Source: UBA3206 sp964548855 (lineage in GTDB: Bacteria; Bacillota_I; Bacilli_A; Acholeplasmatales; Anaeroplasmataceae). From it: a stretch of 64,000 nucleotides of DNA. Positions 33,896-43,607 of this stretch are shown here, piece after piece. The notes under the pieces were generated by a model, which was not told the DNA's origin, searched no databases, and was given only the letters and a program-made list of their open reading frames with translations. The DNA lies in the NCBI GenBank assembly GCA_964548855.1, contig CAZJSR010000003.1, positions 1 to 64,000 of the forward strand. Reading direction: 5' to 3'. Every line of letters begins with the position of its first letter. Within the stretch, counting starts at the first letter, position 1. Position numbers and translations under genes: made by a program.

Positions 33896-34505
33896 TTAAT
33901 ACTTCGATTTCATATATATCTTTTTTAGTTATAATACATTTACCAGATGTAATATTATTCATATATTCTTCAAAATCCTTATAGTTATCCGGAGTAATTC
34001 CTAATATTAATAAAACATCATTAGAGAAAAATGTATCAATAATGTGAAAATTACCTAATTTAGATAAAATTAAGTTGTAAGAAGAATAGTCTAATCTTAT
34101 TTCTACTTTTTGTAAAGATAATGTGTTGTAAAATTTAGCTAACTTTAAAACACTACTTGTAGCTTCACTATAAGCCCTTACAAGACCACCTGCTCCAAGT
34201 AAAATACCTCCAAAGTATCTTGTGACAATACATAGTATATTTGTAAGACCTTGCATCTTCAGTACGTCTAAAATAGGAAATCCAGCTGTTTTGCTAGGTT
34301 CACCATCGTCACTACATTTTTGAATGTTTGCGGTGCTACCTAAAATATAAGCATAACAGTTGTGTGTTGCATCATAATATTTCTTTTTTGTCAGGGTAAG
34401 GATATCATTTACTTCATTAATATCATCTACTCTGAAAATAGTCGCTATAAATCGTGATTTATTTATAATTATTTCATTAGAATATGTTTCTTTTATTTTT
34501 TTCAC
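33888..34505 (-). CDS. yigZ: YigZ/IMPACT family protein (UPF0029)
   Basis: The 205-residue cytoplasmic protein has the IMPACT N-terminal domain with the conserved segments YDATHNCYAYILG, CSDDGEPSKTAGFPIL and VTRYFGGILLGAGGLVRAYS between residues 40 and 115. A C-terminal ferredoxin-like domain follows. The family is linked to translation regulation, but its exact role in bacteria is not settled. It starts at GTG with GGTGAT upstream. Its promoter is divergent from cca. Confidence 0.92.
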   Translation of the reverse strand: MKKIKETYSNEIIINKSRFIATIFRVDDINEVNDILTLTKKKYYDATHNCYAYILGSTANIQKCSDDGEPSKTAGFPILDVLKMQGLTNILCIVTRYFGGILLGAGGLVRAYSEATSSVLKLAKFYNTLSLQKVEIRLDYSSYNLILSKLGNFHIIDTFFSNDVLLILGITPDNYKDFEEYMNNITSGKCIITKKDIYEIEVLIK

Positions 34506-34520
34506 ATTATCACCAAAATA

Positions 34521-34566
34521 ATTATACCATAGATTAATTGCTAAAAAATAATCTAAATGGTATAAT
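34521..34566. promoter_or_regulatory. Divergent promoters of yigZ and cca
   Basis: For cca, TTGCTA (34538-34543) is 17 bp from an extended -10 TGGTATAAT ending at 34566. For yigZ, the minus strand carries TGGTATAAT ending at 34521. The two transcripts start less than 60 bp apart. Confidence 0.65.
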
Positions 34567-34591
34567 ATCTTGTAGTTTTGGAGGTTTTATA

Positions 34592-35725
34592 ATGGATAGT
34601 ATAACTAAAGCCAAAAAAATTTTAAAAAAATTAAATGAATGTGGATACGAAGCATATATAGTAGGAGGATATGTTAGGGATTTTCTTCTTAATATAACGT
34701 CAAATGATATAGATATCACAACAAATGCGAAACCCGAAGAAATTGCGTTAATATTTAATATATCAAAAAATGGTATAGATTATAGTAGCGTTACTATAAA
34801 GGATGGTATGTATTCTTTTGAAATTACAACATTTAGGAAAGATGTTTCTTATATAGATCATAGACATCCTCAAATTGAACTTGTTGATAATGTTTATCTT
34901 GACATAGAAAGAAGGGATTTTACAATAAACGCTCTTCTTATGGATTATAATCATAATATAGTTGATAGATTTGATGGAATAAAGGACATAAATAATAAAA
35001 TCATAAGAGCTATTAATGATCCATATAAAAAGATAAATGAGGATGTATTAAGAATACTTAGAGGTTTTTACTTAGTAAGCAAATTAGAATTTGATTTTGA
35101 AATAAATACATTAAATGCTATAAAAGATAATGCGTATCTATTAGAATATTTATCTAAATTTAGAATTATCAGTGAAATGAATAAAATAATATTTTACAAT
35201 AAATCTAATAAGGTGTTTAAACTTATGAAAGAGACAGGCTGTACTAAATATTTAAGACCTTTAGATAAAGGAATTGATTATATATTAGACAATAATGTGA
35301 TAATTAATAGTAGAACATTATTTTATGCATTATGTTTTTATTTAAATGATTCATTTGATGAATCATATGAATTTCCCAAAAATAAAAAAAGAAAAATTAA
35401 AGAAATTATTTCATTAACTAAGAATAAAATGAATAAATATGATATGATTAATTTTGAGTATGATATTTTATCTTACGCAAATGAATTAAGGAAGATATTG
35501 AAATTAGAATATATTTCTAATTTAAAAGAAGAATATGATTTATTACCAATTCATAGTGTAAAAGAAGTGGATATATCAAGTATTGAATTAATGTTAGCTT
35601 TAAATAAAACTCCGGGCGAATGGTTGAATTTTTGTTTTATTAAAATTGCAGAGGCAATTCTTGAAGGAAAGATAAATAATAATAAAGAAGAAATACTATC
35701 TTATATTAAAGTTGAGGAAGTGTGA
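34592..35725 (+). CDS. cca: CCA tRNA nucleotidyltransferase
   Basis: This enzyme adds or repairs the CCA end of tRNAs. The 377-residue protein has the class II head domain with GGYVRDFLL (about residues 24-32), NDIDITT with the metal-binding Asp pair, and ERRDFTINALLMD near residue 107. Neck and body helices follow. I start at 34592, where TTTGGAGG lies 7 nt upstream; an in-frame ATG 54 bp earlier overlaps the promoter. The stop overlaps the yhaM start region. By sequence alone it could be a poly(A) polymerase, but one such gene in Bacilli is usually the CCA enzyme. Confidence 0.9.
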   Translation: MDSITKAKKILKKLNECGYEAYIVGGYVRDFLLNITSNDIDITTNAKPEEIALIFNISKNGIDYSSVTIKDGMYSFEITTFRKDVSYIDHRHPQIELVDNVYLDIERRDFTINALLMDYNHNIVDRFDGIKDINNKIIRAINDPYKKINEDVLRILRGFYLVSKLEFDFEINTLNAIKDNAYLLEYLSKFRIISEMNKIIFYNKSNKVFKLMKETGCTKYLRPLDKGIDYILDNNVIINSRTLFYALCFYLNDSFDESYEFPKNKKRKIKEIISLTKNKMNKYDMINFEYDILSYANELRKILKLEYISNLKEEYDLLPIHSVKEVDISSIELMLALNKTPGEWLNFCFIKIAEAILEGKINNNKEEILSYIKVEEV

Positions 35726-35727
35726 TT

Positions 35728-36642
35728 ATGGAAGATATTGTTTTAGAGACTGTTTATGTGAAGATTGAACAAATCATGACATCTGATAATATGATTAATA
35801 TCATATGTAGTAAAATGGGTGATAGTGATAAATATAATTATAAAATTGAAATGGCAAAATCTAGTGAACTATATTTAAATTGTATCTATAAAATGGAAAT
35901 TGCTAAACACTCAAATTCAGAAAAAAACACTGGATATATTAAAGAATTTAGTTCAATTAACGATGAAGATATTAATATTAAAAATCAAGTATTTAGATCA
36001 TTTATGAAAAGTTCTCCGATAGATTACAGTGAGTTAAAATCTAGAGTGGAATCTTATATAGATAAAATTGACAATAAAATTTTATTTGATATTACAAGCC
36101 AAATATTAAAAGAAAATGAGAATAATTTTTATTTATATCCAGCTGCATCTAAATTACATCATGCATATGTTGGAGGACTTGCATATCATACACTAGGTAT
36201 GTTAGATTTGGTAGATGGACTTGTAAATAATTATCCATATATAGACAGAAACTATATGTATGCAGGTATAATACTTCACGATATGGGAAAAGTGATTGAA
36301 TTTACTGGTGTTCAAAATACGGAATATGCTTTAGAAGGACAATTATTAGGACATTTATTAATTGGATGTGAAGGAATAAATCGAAAAGCATATCAATTAG
36401 GATATCAAGATAAAGAAGAAGTGTTGTTGTTAGAACATATGATAGCTTCGCATCACGGACAACCTATGTTTGGCGCTATAAAAAAACCGGCAACTCCTGA
36501 AGCAGCTTTACTTTGGTATATAGATACAATTGATTCTAAGTTTAGAGTGTTAGGTGAGGAAATCGCAAAGACTGCTCCAGGAACATTTACTGATATAATA
36601 GGAGTTTTTGACCGTACTAAATTTTATAAAAAAATTAATTAA
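35728..36642 (+). CDS. yhaM: 3-prime to 5-prime exoribonuclease of the YhaM family
   Basis: The 304-residue protein has an N-terminal OB-like region (VYVKIEQIM...) and an HD domain with KLHHAYVGGLAYHT (about 145-158), ILHDMGK (near 180) and the SHHG metal site (near 236). This is the domain order of Bacillus YhaM, an RNA and DNA exonuclease. The ATG at 35728 has GAGGAAG 7 nt upstream and is preferred to the GTG at 35722. It follows cca directly and ends at a terminator shared with a YjcZ-like gene. Confidence 0.92.
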   Translation: MEDIVLETVYVKIEQIMTSDNMINIICSKMGDSDKYNYKIEMAKSSELYLNCIYKMEIAKHSNSEKNTGYIKEFSSINDEDINIKNQVFRSFMKSSPIDYSELKSRVESYIDKIDNKILFDITSQILKENENNFYLYPAASKLHHAYVGGLAYHTLGMLDLVDGLVNNYPYIDRNYMYAGIILHDMGKVIEFTGVQNTEYALEGQLLGHLLIGCEGINRKAYQLGYQDKEEVLLLEHMIASHHGQPMFGAIKKPATPEAALLWYIDTIDSKFRVLGEEIAKTAPGTFTDIIGVFDRTKFYKKIN

Positions 36643-36667
36643 ATAAAAAATATAGAAATATATAAAT

Positions 36668-36709
36668 AAAGGGATTATAAAAGAAAAAATTTTTTATAAT
36701 CCCTTTTTT
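36668..36709 (+). terminator. Bidirectional terminator
   Basis: GGGATTATAAAA (36671-36682) pairs perfectly with TTTTATAATCCC (36692-36703), extended by flanking A and T residues. It ends both yhaM and the minus-strand tiny gene. Confidence 0.9.
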
Positions 36710-36811
36710 CTATACTAACCAAGCCGCTCCAATAATAACTAAAAGAATAAATAAAACTAGAATTAAGGCGTAACCATAATCATTTTGATTAGAACAATTA
36801 TTTTGACTCAA
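36710..36811 (-). CDS. YjcZ-family tiny transmembrane protein (33 aa), sporulation-associated
   Basis: The frame encodes a Cys/Asn-rich N-terminus (MSQNNCSNQND) and one helix, YGYALILVLFILLVIIGAAW, followed by LV. The GYALILVLFILLVIIGAA stretch is the hallmark of the YjcZ tiny membrane proteins (PF09680) made in large numbers during Bacillus sporulation, where their function is unclear. It starts at TTG with a perfect GGAGGG 7 nt upstream. A terminator follows the stop. Confidence 0.85.
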   Translation of the reverse strand: MSQNNCSNQNDYGYALILVLFILLVIIGAAWLV

Positions 36812-36923
36812 TTTATTTCCCTCCTTTTACTTTCACTTTAGTATATTTAAAAATAATTAAATTAGGAACCATATTTGCCTATAATGTTTAATTATGTGAA
36901 AAAATAAATAAACATTTTATTGG

Positions 36924-36952
36924 TTGATTTTTTTTGGATATAATGTTAATAT
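36924..36952 (+). promoter_or_regulatory. Promoter candidate of the giant lipoprotein operon
   Basis: TTGATT (36924-36929) is 17 bp from TAATAT (36947-36952). Other TATAAT strings in this AT-rich stretch are less well spaced. The interval 36812-36998 shows nothing else that I can assign. Confidence 0.4.
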
Positions 36953-36998
36953 ATATAATGCGTGAAAATATGTATTTTAATAAAAAGGAGACTTTTTT

Positions 36999-39983
36999 AT
37001 GAATAAAAAAACTAAGTTAAAAAGAATAACATTAGGATTCATGTCAGTAGTAAGTGTTGTTACACTAGTTTCATGTAAAGAAACATCAACATCATCTATC
37101 AATACAGATACTGTTTATGCTTCAACTACTGTAAACGGAAAGACATATAGCATTACTAATGGAGAATTATGGAATGAACTAAAATGGTCTAGTACAAATG
37201 TTATTTCTGACAAAATAAGTGAAGTAGTACTAAAAGAATATAAAGAAGAGGTTAATGAAGCGTTAAAAGTATTTGATGGTCAAACTACAACTGTAAGTGT
37301 AGAAGATCAAAAAAGATATTTTGACTATTTAGAATTATCAGCTTTTACATCTATTTATGGTACTGATTCATATGAGAATTTATTAAAGTTATACCCAAAG
37401 ACAAGAGATAAGAATATCGCAACATATGTTGATAATGCATATTTAAATGATGCGAAGGTTATTGATGCATCAAAGTTAGATCAAAGTGAAATTGAAAAAA
37501 GCGCAAAAACATTATTTGAAAATACATCACTTGAGACAACATATTATTTACATGGATATTATGAAGATTTTGTTAATGTATGTGCACAAAAGGTTTTAGC
37601 ATATGATTATCTAAATGATTTTATTATTGATTATGACAAATCAAAAGATGAGGATAATTATTATTATAATGATGCTGAAATAATTCAACATCATAGTGAA
37701 AAATATCAATATGCTGAAGATAGAAAGGCTATTATTATCGGATTTACTAATAGTGAAGAAATCGATTCAACATTAAAAGCTTTTGGTGTTAAAGTGTATA
37801 ATGATTCTTTCTATTTTATACCACAAGGAACAAAAACTAATACAGAATATTCAAAATATTATGAAGATTTTGATGTTTCAAAAGCAGCAAATTCTGAAAA
37901 ATGTTTTAATATGATGGCAATTGGTGGAGAGAGTCTTATATTTGAATTCTATTTGGCAATGTATAATTATATTTATACATATAAAGATGCCCTTCCTGCA
38001 CTAGATAATGTTAGAGAAAATCTTACAACAAACAAAAGAGATATAACAGAGTCTATTATGGTAAGATATATAAATGCTGAATCAACAACTGATGCGGCAG
38101 ATACTGTTGGTACTTGGTCTAGTGAAAAACAAGACTTAATTACTTATTCACAAGATGATTTAAATGATATTGATGCTGATTTTAAAATATATGTCAATAA
38201 AACTTTAAAGATTGATGCTGATTATACAAATAAAGAATCTCGTTATTCTACGAGTGGTGTTTCATATAATGATAAATACTATATGGTATTTAAAGTAAGT
38301 GAAGATGCTTTAAGAGATGAATATGTATTACTTGATTCTTTAGAAGATACTAAAATTCCATCTAAAAAGAGTGAATATAGAGAAAAACTTGTTCATGAAA
38401 TGATGTGGGATGAATTAACTGATTCTTATATAAGTGATGCAGTAAGTGAAAGAATGGAATCAGTTGGAGCTTATATTTATGACCCAAGTGTAGAAATAGC
38501 ATATTCACAAGTAAATACATCATATTCAAAAACTCATAAGAGTGCACCAACTAATAATACATTATTTACATTAAAGTATGATGGAGCAAAATACCATTAT
38601 ACAATTGATGAAGTATTTGAAGATTTAGTGTTAACAAATGGTGTTACTTCAGCTATTGATTTATTAAGTAAGAAAGTAATAAAAGATACTAAAGAGTATG
38701 AAGATACAAATAAGAATAGAGAAGATTACGAAACAACAATAGAATTATTACTATCATATTTTGCAAATGATCAATTAAGTTCTTATCCTTCGACATTAGG
38801 TAAATATAATTTCTTAATGTTATATTTCCATACTTCAAATATTGATGAAATTATTGATAATTACTATAGAGTAAATGAAGCTTCAAATGAAATTTTAACA
38901 GATTTTGGTAAAAATGATAAATTCTATACAATGGTAGAATCTTATGCAAAATCAGCATATGAAAAACGTTATAAAGTTTCTGCTTCAAGTTTACTAGTTT
39001 ATGTAGATATGGATGAAGATGGTAATCCAGATGAAGATTTCGATTGGTCAAAGCGTGTATCAACATCAAAGGATGGAAAAACTTATAAAGAACTTGCAGT
39101 AGAATTAATTGAATATATGGTTACTCGTATGAAAAATTCAAATGATGACCAATTATCAAGTTTAACTTCTATGGTAGAAGAATATACTAAGAGCCAAAGA
39201 TTTACAAATGGAATTGATATATATGATCCTGATAATGGATTAGGTAGTGAAGATTATGACCCTACTGAACCTGAAACTATATGGGCTGAATATAAGAGAG
39301 CTGGAATTTTAGTTAAAGTTAATGAATATACTGATGTTACAAACTCTACTACTGAATCATACGCAGATGAAGGATGCCCTACTGAAATTAAAAATAGAAT
39401 TAAAGAATTATATTCTAGTATTCAATATAATGGTAAATTCCCAACTGAATATGTTGATTCAGAAGATTATTCAGGAGAAAATCCTGATGGATGGAAGACA
39501 AATCAAGGATATAGTATGATTATTATAACAAGCGCAAGTGAAAAATCTTCTGCGAAGTTTGAAACTAAAGATGATATTAATGAAATATTTAAAAAAATTG
39601 CGATAAGTTATAATGATAATAAAATTATCATTGATAACATCTACAATACTTCAGATGTTGCGAATATTAATCAAATTAAATTATTTATTTATGATTATTT
39701 AAATAATGAATCAAGTACAATGTTGCCTGAAACAGTACAACAATTCTTCACTGATTATATACAACCAATCTATGAAAAATATACAGATAGCTCAACTCAA
39801 AGAGAATTAGTATATATTAAGATGCTAAACAGCAAGATTGATTTTACAAACAAAGATGAAGCTACTAGATTAGATAAAGTTATTGAAATTAATCATAGAA
39901 TTTCAGATGAATATTTAGCAAATGATGATGATGCGAATGATTTTAAAGATTGGTGGCAAACAATCTTAACACTTAAGGATTAA
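36999..39983 (+). CDS. Giant PrsA/SurA-like lipoprotein, first copy
   Basis: The 994-residue protein has a signal peptide ending in lipobox L23-V-S-C26, so it is a lipid-anchored surface protein. After the Cys, ASTTVNGKTYSITNGELWNE resembles the start of SurA/PrsA foldases. Near residue 670, VSASSLLVYVDMDEDGNPDE resembles the first strand of a parvulin prolyl isomerase domain. NQGYSMIIIT near residue 835 resembles its last strand, with the usual His missing. The rest is mostly helical and Asp/Asn/Tyr-rich. PrsA proteins are about 300 residues, so this is three times larger. RBS AAGGAG. It is 15 bp before a paralogue. The family call is by pattern only. Confidence 0.6.
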   Translation: MNKKTKLKRITLGFMSVVSVVTLVSCKETSTSSINTDTVYASTTVNGKTYSITNGELWNELKWSSTNVISDKISEVVLKEYKEEVNEALKVFDGQTTTVSVEDQKRYFDYLELSAFTSIYGTDSYENLLKLYPKTRDKNIATYVDNAYLNDAKVIDASKLDQSEIEKSAKTLFENTSLETTYYLHGYYEDFVNVCAQKVLAYDYLNDFIIDYDKSKDEDNYYYNDAEIIQHHSEKYQYAEDRKAIIIGFTNSEEIDSTLKAFGVKVYNDSFYFIPQGTKTNTEYSKYYEDFDVSKAANSEKCFNMMAIGGESLIFEFYLAMYNYIYTYKDALPALDNVRENLTTNKRDITESIMVRYINAESTTDAADTVGTWSSEKQDLITYSQDDLNDIDADFKIYVNKTLKIDADYTNKESRYSTSGVSYNDKYYMVFKVSEDALRDEYVLLDSLEDTKIPSKKSEYREKLVHEMMWDELTDSYISDAVSERMESVGAYIYDPSVEIAYSQVNTSYSKTHKSAPTNNTLFTLKYDGAKYHYTIDEVFEDLVLTNGVTSAIDLLSKKVIKDTKEYEDTNKNREDYETTIELLLSYFANDQLSSYPSTLGKYNFLMLYFHTSNIDEIIDNYYRVNEASNEILTDFGKNDKFYTMVESYAKSAYEKRYKVSASSLLVYVDMDEDGNPDEDFDWSKRVSTSKDGKTYKELAVELIEYMVTRMKNSNDDQLSSLTSMVEEYTKSQRFTNGIDIYDPDNGLGSEDYDPTEPETIWAEYKRAGILVKVNEYTDVTNSTTESYADEGCPTEIKNRIKELYSSIQYNGKFPTEYVDSEDYSGENPDGWKTNQGYSMIIITSASEKSSAKFETKDDINEIFKKIAISYNDNKIIIDNIYNTSDVANINQIKLFIYDYLNNESSTMLPETVQQFFTDYIQPIYEKYTDSSTQRELVYIKMLNSKIDFTNKDEATRLDKVIEINHRISDEYLANDDDANDFKDWWQTILTLKD

Positions 39984-39998
39984 TAGGAGGAAGAGTAT

Positions 39999-42755
39999 AT
40001 GAAAAAGAAAATTATTTCATTAGGGTTAGCTACTGCAACAATATTTACTCTTGCTTCATGTAAGGAAACTGTTGTAAACACAACAGTTCCTTATGGAAAA
40101 TTATCAGATACTAGTATCTATGCAAGTGTAGGTAATAATCAAGGTAGCATATCTCAAAAGAAACTATATGATTTAATGAAAAAAGATGGATATAGTTTAA
40201 TGACAGAAGAAATTAAAAAATCATTATTTAATGATATTACTTCTGATAAAAAATATTTCGATTATTCTAAAGAAGAAGATAGATATCAAATTACTTCTTC
40301 ATTAGTTAATACAATTTATGGTGTATCAAAATATGATGCATATAAAGAATTAAAAGAAAAAGATAAAAAAGTTTTAGTTCAAAAATACGTTGATAATTTA
40401 TTTAAAGAAAATACTAAAAAATCAGATGGAACTTATTTTACTGTGAGTGATATTGAATCTATCGAAATTACTGAAGTAAAATATAATGGTGAATCAAAAT
40501 TTGAAGCAACATTCCCTAAAGAATTATATCAAAATCAAATTTATGATATCGCAATGACTAACTATGCTAGAGAAATGATAAAAAATCCTGAATCTGAATA
40601 TTACTATAAAAATGAGTATGTAAAAGGTGAAGGTAAGAATAATTATTATATTACAGATGAGAATATAAGAGACTATTATTATTCAACTTATAAAAATTAT
40701 AAGGAATATAAAGGTATTGTTATTAAATTTGCAAGTGAAGCACAAGCGATTGCAATTATGAATTCTGCGATTGGAAGTACAACTATAAATAGTGAAAATG
40801 CAATCGAGGAGTATACAAAGATTTATAACTATCGTTATGTTACAAGACCACATTTATCTACTGATAGTGAAGAATACCTAAATGATGAATATGTTGATTT
40901 ATCAGTTTCTAAAAATTCTAATAAGCTTACATCATATTCAAGTAATTTTGAAGATTTCTTCTTAGAAATGGAAAATGGTGAATTTTTAACATCATATTTT
41001 AACCTTGATAATGCATATTATCTAGTTTATCGTCTTCAAGGTGACGATGTTATTGAATGGGAAAACTTAGATGATAAAGATAAAGTTCAAGGTAATGGAT
41101 CAACTATATATGATAAAGTACTAGATGAATTAATTGATTCTAAGAACTTTACTACAATTAAAACTAAGATTGAGAATGAAAGATATGAAGAAATTCACGA
41201 AGATAATAACTTAGTGATTTATGATCCAGTATATTCATACTTATATGACGAAGCTCATGATGATTACGCTATTAACAATAATAGTAGCGATGATTTAATT
41301 TATAAATTTACTTATAATGAAAAGGAATTTAAATTATCAGTTGATGATTTCTATCCTATCTTAGAAAATAAGTATGGTATCAATAAATCTATTAATTATC
41401 TAGAAGAACAATATTATTTAAGTCTTGATAAAATGGTTGAAAAAATCGATTCTTCAGATGTAGATGATTATAGAACTACTATTAATAAAAGCGTTGAAGA
41501 TTTTAAAGACGGAGATACTAGTTATCCTAAGGCAATTGGTGTTGAGACATATCTACAATTAAATTATGGGTATAATACCGTTGATGAAATAGTAGAATCT
41601 TATAAGGCTGATTTAGTTTCAAATGTTGCGCTATCTTATTATGGAAATCATGAAACAACTGACAATATGTTTAATATGGATTCAAAATTATTTGCGAATT
41701 TTGAAAAAACATATAAAGAAATCTATGATGATTTCTTCTCAGCAACAATTTCACATATCCTAATTGGTGTTGATGAGGATTATAGTGGATCTTATTCTGA
41801 CCCTGATATTTATAGAAATAATCTTATATCTGATGAACTTCGTGATCAATTTGATGCGACAATTATTTCTATTGCCAACGCAATTATTAAAGAAGTTAAG
41901 GTATTAAAGACATCTAATAGTGTTAAAGATGCTCTAGATTTTATTGTAACTGCATATAATAATAATTATAAAATTGCGAGTCTTTCTTATGAAGAAGGAA
42001 GAGATATTACTTGGTATGATTTAAAGAATCAATTTCCAATTACTCTTAAAGCTGAAGATTTAGGTGTAATTGATAATAGTAAAGCTTCAACATATGTTAA
42101 AGAATTCTCTGTTGCTGCTAAGAATTTATACAAGGCAGTAATTGATGGAAAGATTGAAGAAAAAGATGTTGAGGATAAAGGTGTACTAGAATTAACTGAA
42201 GCTATTGATTCAACTGATAAATTATGTAAGACTGTATATGGATACCACATCTTAAATATTTATGATATTGGTGAACAAGAATCTGCAAAATTTGTTAAGG
42301 ATAACGATAGTAAAGATGACGATCGTGAAAATTATAAGACATATGAGCATCTAGCGATTGTTGTAGATCCTGCTGAAGAAGATGATGAAGAAGATTATAT
42401 CGTTTATGCGGATAGTTATAGTGAAAATGAATGGGCTTCTAAGAATCAATTGTTTATCTATTTCTATGAAAATATAAATGGATCTTCTAGTTCACTAAAA
42501 TCATCATGCAAGAATGCTATTTCAACAATTTTTGATGGAATGATTTCAACATATACATCAGAAACTTTTAAAGAATGGCGTATGATTAAACAAATGAATA
42601 TCAAGTTTGAAAGTGATAAAGATGGATTTATCATGGATTATTATATTTCTAATTTAGAAAAGAGTCTTTTTGGTTATGAGCCTAATGAATTTACTCTATA
42701 TACTGATTGGGTTGATTCTGAAGTTTATGATTGGACTATAGATTTTTCAAAATAG
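39999..42755 (+). CDS. Giant PrsA/SurA-like lipoprotein, second copy
   Basis: The 918-residue protein is a paralogue of the preceding gene, with lipobox L18-A-S-C21 and the same CKET after processing. The N-terminal segment SIYASVGNNQGSISQKKLYD fits a SurA_N-type chaperone domain. A recognisable parvulin framework is present: SATISHILIGVDE near residue 580 and KTVYGYHILNI near residue 745, which match the ASHIL and YGYH motifs of PpiC domains. A large insertion separates them. It would help fold exported proteins at the membrane surface. RBS AGGAGG. Terminator after the stop. The domain is better conserved here than in the first copy. Confidence 0.7.
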   Translation: MKKKIISLGLATATIFTLASCKETVVNTTVPYGKLSDTSIYASVGNNQGSISQKKLYDLMKKDGYSLMTEEIKKSLFNDITSDKKYFDYSKEEDRYQITSSLVNTIYGVSKYDAYKELKEKDKKVLVQKYVDNLFKENTKKSDGTYFTVSDIESIEITEVKYNGESKFEATFPKELYQNQIYDIAMTNYAREMIKNPESEYYYKNEYVKGEGKNNYYITDENIRDYYYSTYKNYKEYKGIVIKFASEAQAIAIMNSAIGSTTINSENAIEEYTKIYNYRYVTRPHLSTDSEEYLNDEYVDLSVSKNSNKLTSYSSNFEDFFLEMENGEFLTSYFNLDNAYYLVYRLQGDDVIEWENLDDKDKVQGNGSTIYDKVLDELIDSKNFTTIKTKIENERYEEIHEDNNLVIYDPVYSYLYDEAHDDYAINNNSSDDLIYKFTYNEKEFKLSVDDFYPILENKYGINKSINYLEEQYYLSLDKMVEKIDSSDVDDYRTTINKSVEDFKDGDTSYPKAIGVETYLQLNYGYNTVDEIVESYKADLVSNVALSYYGNHETTDNMFNMDSKLFANFEKTYKEIYDDFFSATISHILIGVDEDYSGSYSDPDIYRNNLISDELRDQFDATIISIANAIIKEVKVLKTSNSVKDALDFIVTAYNNNYKIASLSYEEGRDITWYDLKNQFPITLKAEDLGVIDNSKASTYVKEFSVAAKNLYKAVIDGKIEEKDVEDKGVLELTEAIDSTDKLCKTVYGYHILNIYDIGEQESAKFVKDNDSKDDDRENYKTYEHLAIVVDPAEEDDEEDYIVYADSYSENEWASKNQLFIYFYENINGSSSSLKSSCKNAISTIFDGMISTYTSETFKEWRMIKQMNIKFESDKDGFIMDYYISNLEKSLFGYEPNEFTLYTDWVDSEVYDWTIDFSK

Positions 42756-42760
42756 TATTT

Positions 42761-42788
42761 AGAAGGGGAGAAATCCCCTTTTATTTAT
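42761..42788 (+). terminator. Terminator of the lipoprotein operon
   Basis: AAGGGGA/TCCCCTT (42763-42769 and 42774-42780) with a GAAA tetraloop is followed by TTATTT. Confidence 0.85.
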
Positions 42789-42796
42789 GTTATAAT
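42788..42796 (+). promoter_or_regulatory. Extended -10 promoter of walJ
   Basis: TGTTATAAT is a full extended -10. No good -35 is visible in front of it because the terminator occupies that space. Confidence 0.5.
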
Positions 42797-42824
42797 TGAT
42801 TTGATAGGAAGGCGAGGAATTAGT

Positions 42825-43607
42825 TTGAAAGTATGTATGATAGCCTCTGGGTCAAAAGGGAATTCTTTTTATATACAAACTAAAGATGCAAAAATAATTA
42901 TTGATGCAGGAATTAGTAGAAAAAGAATTATTTCTTGGTTTAAAGAAAATAATATAGAAGAAACACTAGATGCGATATTAATAACACATGAGCATGTTGA
43001 TCACATTAGTGGATTATGTCTAACTGCTAAGCATTTTAATTGTCCAGTATATTTAACTGCAGGTACATTTGAAGGTGCTATAAAAAAATATGAAAATATT
43101 AATTCATTAGATGTTAGATATATTAATAATTTAGATGAATTTAAGATAAATGACACGGTTATTAAATCGATTCCCACGTTTCATGATGCCCTAGATCCTA
43201 ATGGATATATAATTGAAGCCGATAGTAAGAAGTTAGTATATATTACTGATACTGGTTATGTACATTTAAAGTTTTATGAAATAATAAGCAATGCAGATAT
43301 ATATGTTATGGAAACCAATCATGATTCTGAAATGCTTATGAGTTGTAAAACAAGACCATATCATACTTTAATTAGAATTTTAGGTGATCATGGCCATTTA
43401 TCTAATGCTGATGGGATTGATGTTTTATCATCAGTTATGGGTGAAAATACAAAGGTTGTTTTTTATGCTCATATTTCAGAGGAATGCAACATGCCGGATT
43501 TAGTAAAACTTGAAAGTGTTAATAAATTTAAAAATTTAGGTATGGATGTAAGTAACATTAAATTTATATACGCATCTCAAATATCATCAGAGGTGATTGA
43601 GGTATGA
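42825..43607 (+). CDS. walJ: Metallo-beta-lactamase-fold hydrolase WalJ (YycJ)
   Basis: The 260-residue protein shows the N-terminal MIASGSKGNSFYI, the metal motif THEHVDH near residue 60, a metal-ligand Asp in TDTGYV and NHD near residue 170. The MIASGSKGNS start and the neighbouring rlmH identify the WalJ/YycJ subgroup, linked in Bacillus to coordinated cell division and DNA replication and probably a nuclease. I start at the TTG at 42825, with GAGGA 6 nt upstream, and not at the TTG at 42801. It overlaps rlmH by 4 bp. Confidence 0.9.
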   Translation: MKVCMIASGSKGNSFYIQTKDAKIIIDAGISRKRIISWFKENNIEETLDAILITHEHVDHISGLCLTAKHFNCPVYLTAGTFEGAIKKYENINSLDVRYINNLDEFKINDTVIKSIPTFHDALDPNGYIIEADSKKLVYITDTGYVHLKFYEIISNADIYVMETNHDSEMLMSCKTRPYHTLIRILGDHGHLSNADGIDVLSSVMGENTKVVFYAHISEECNMPDLVKLESVNKFKNLGMDVSNIKFIYASQISSEVIEV

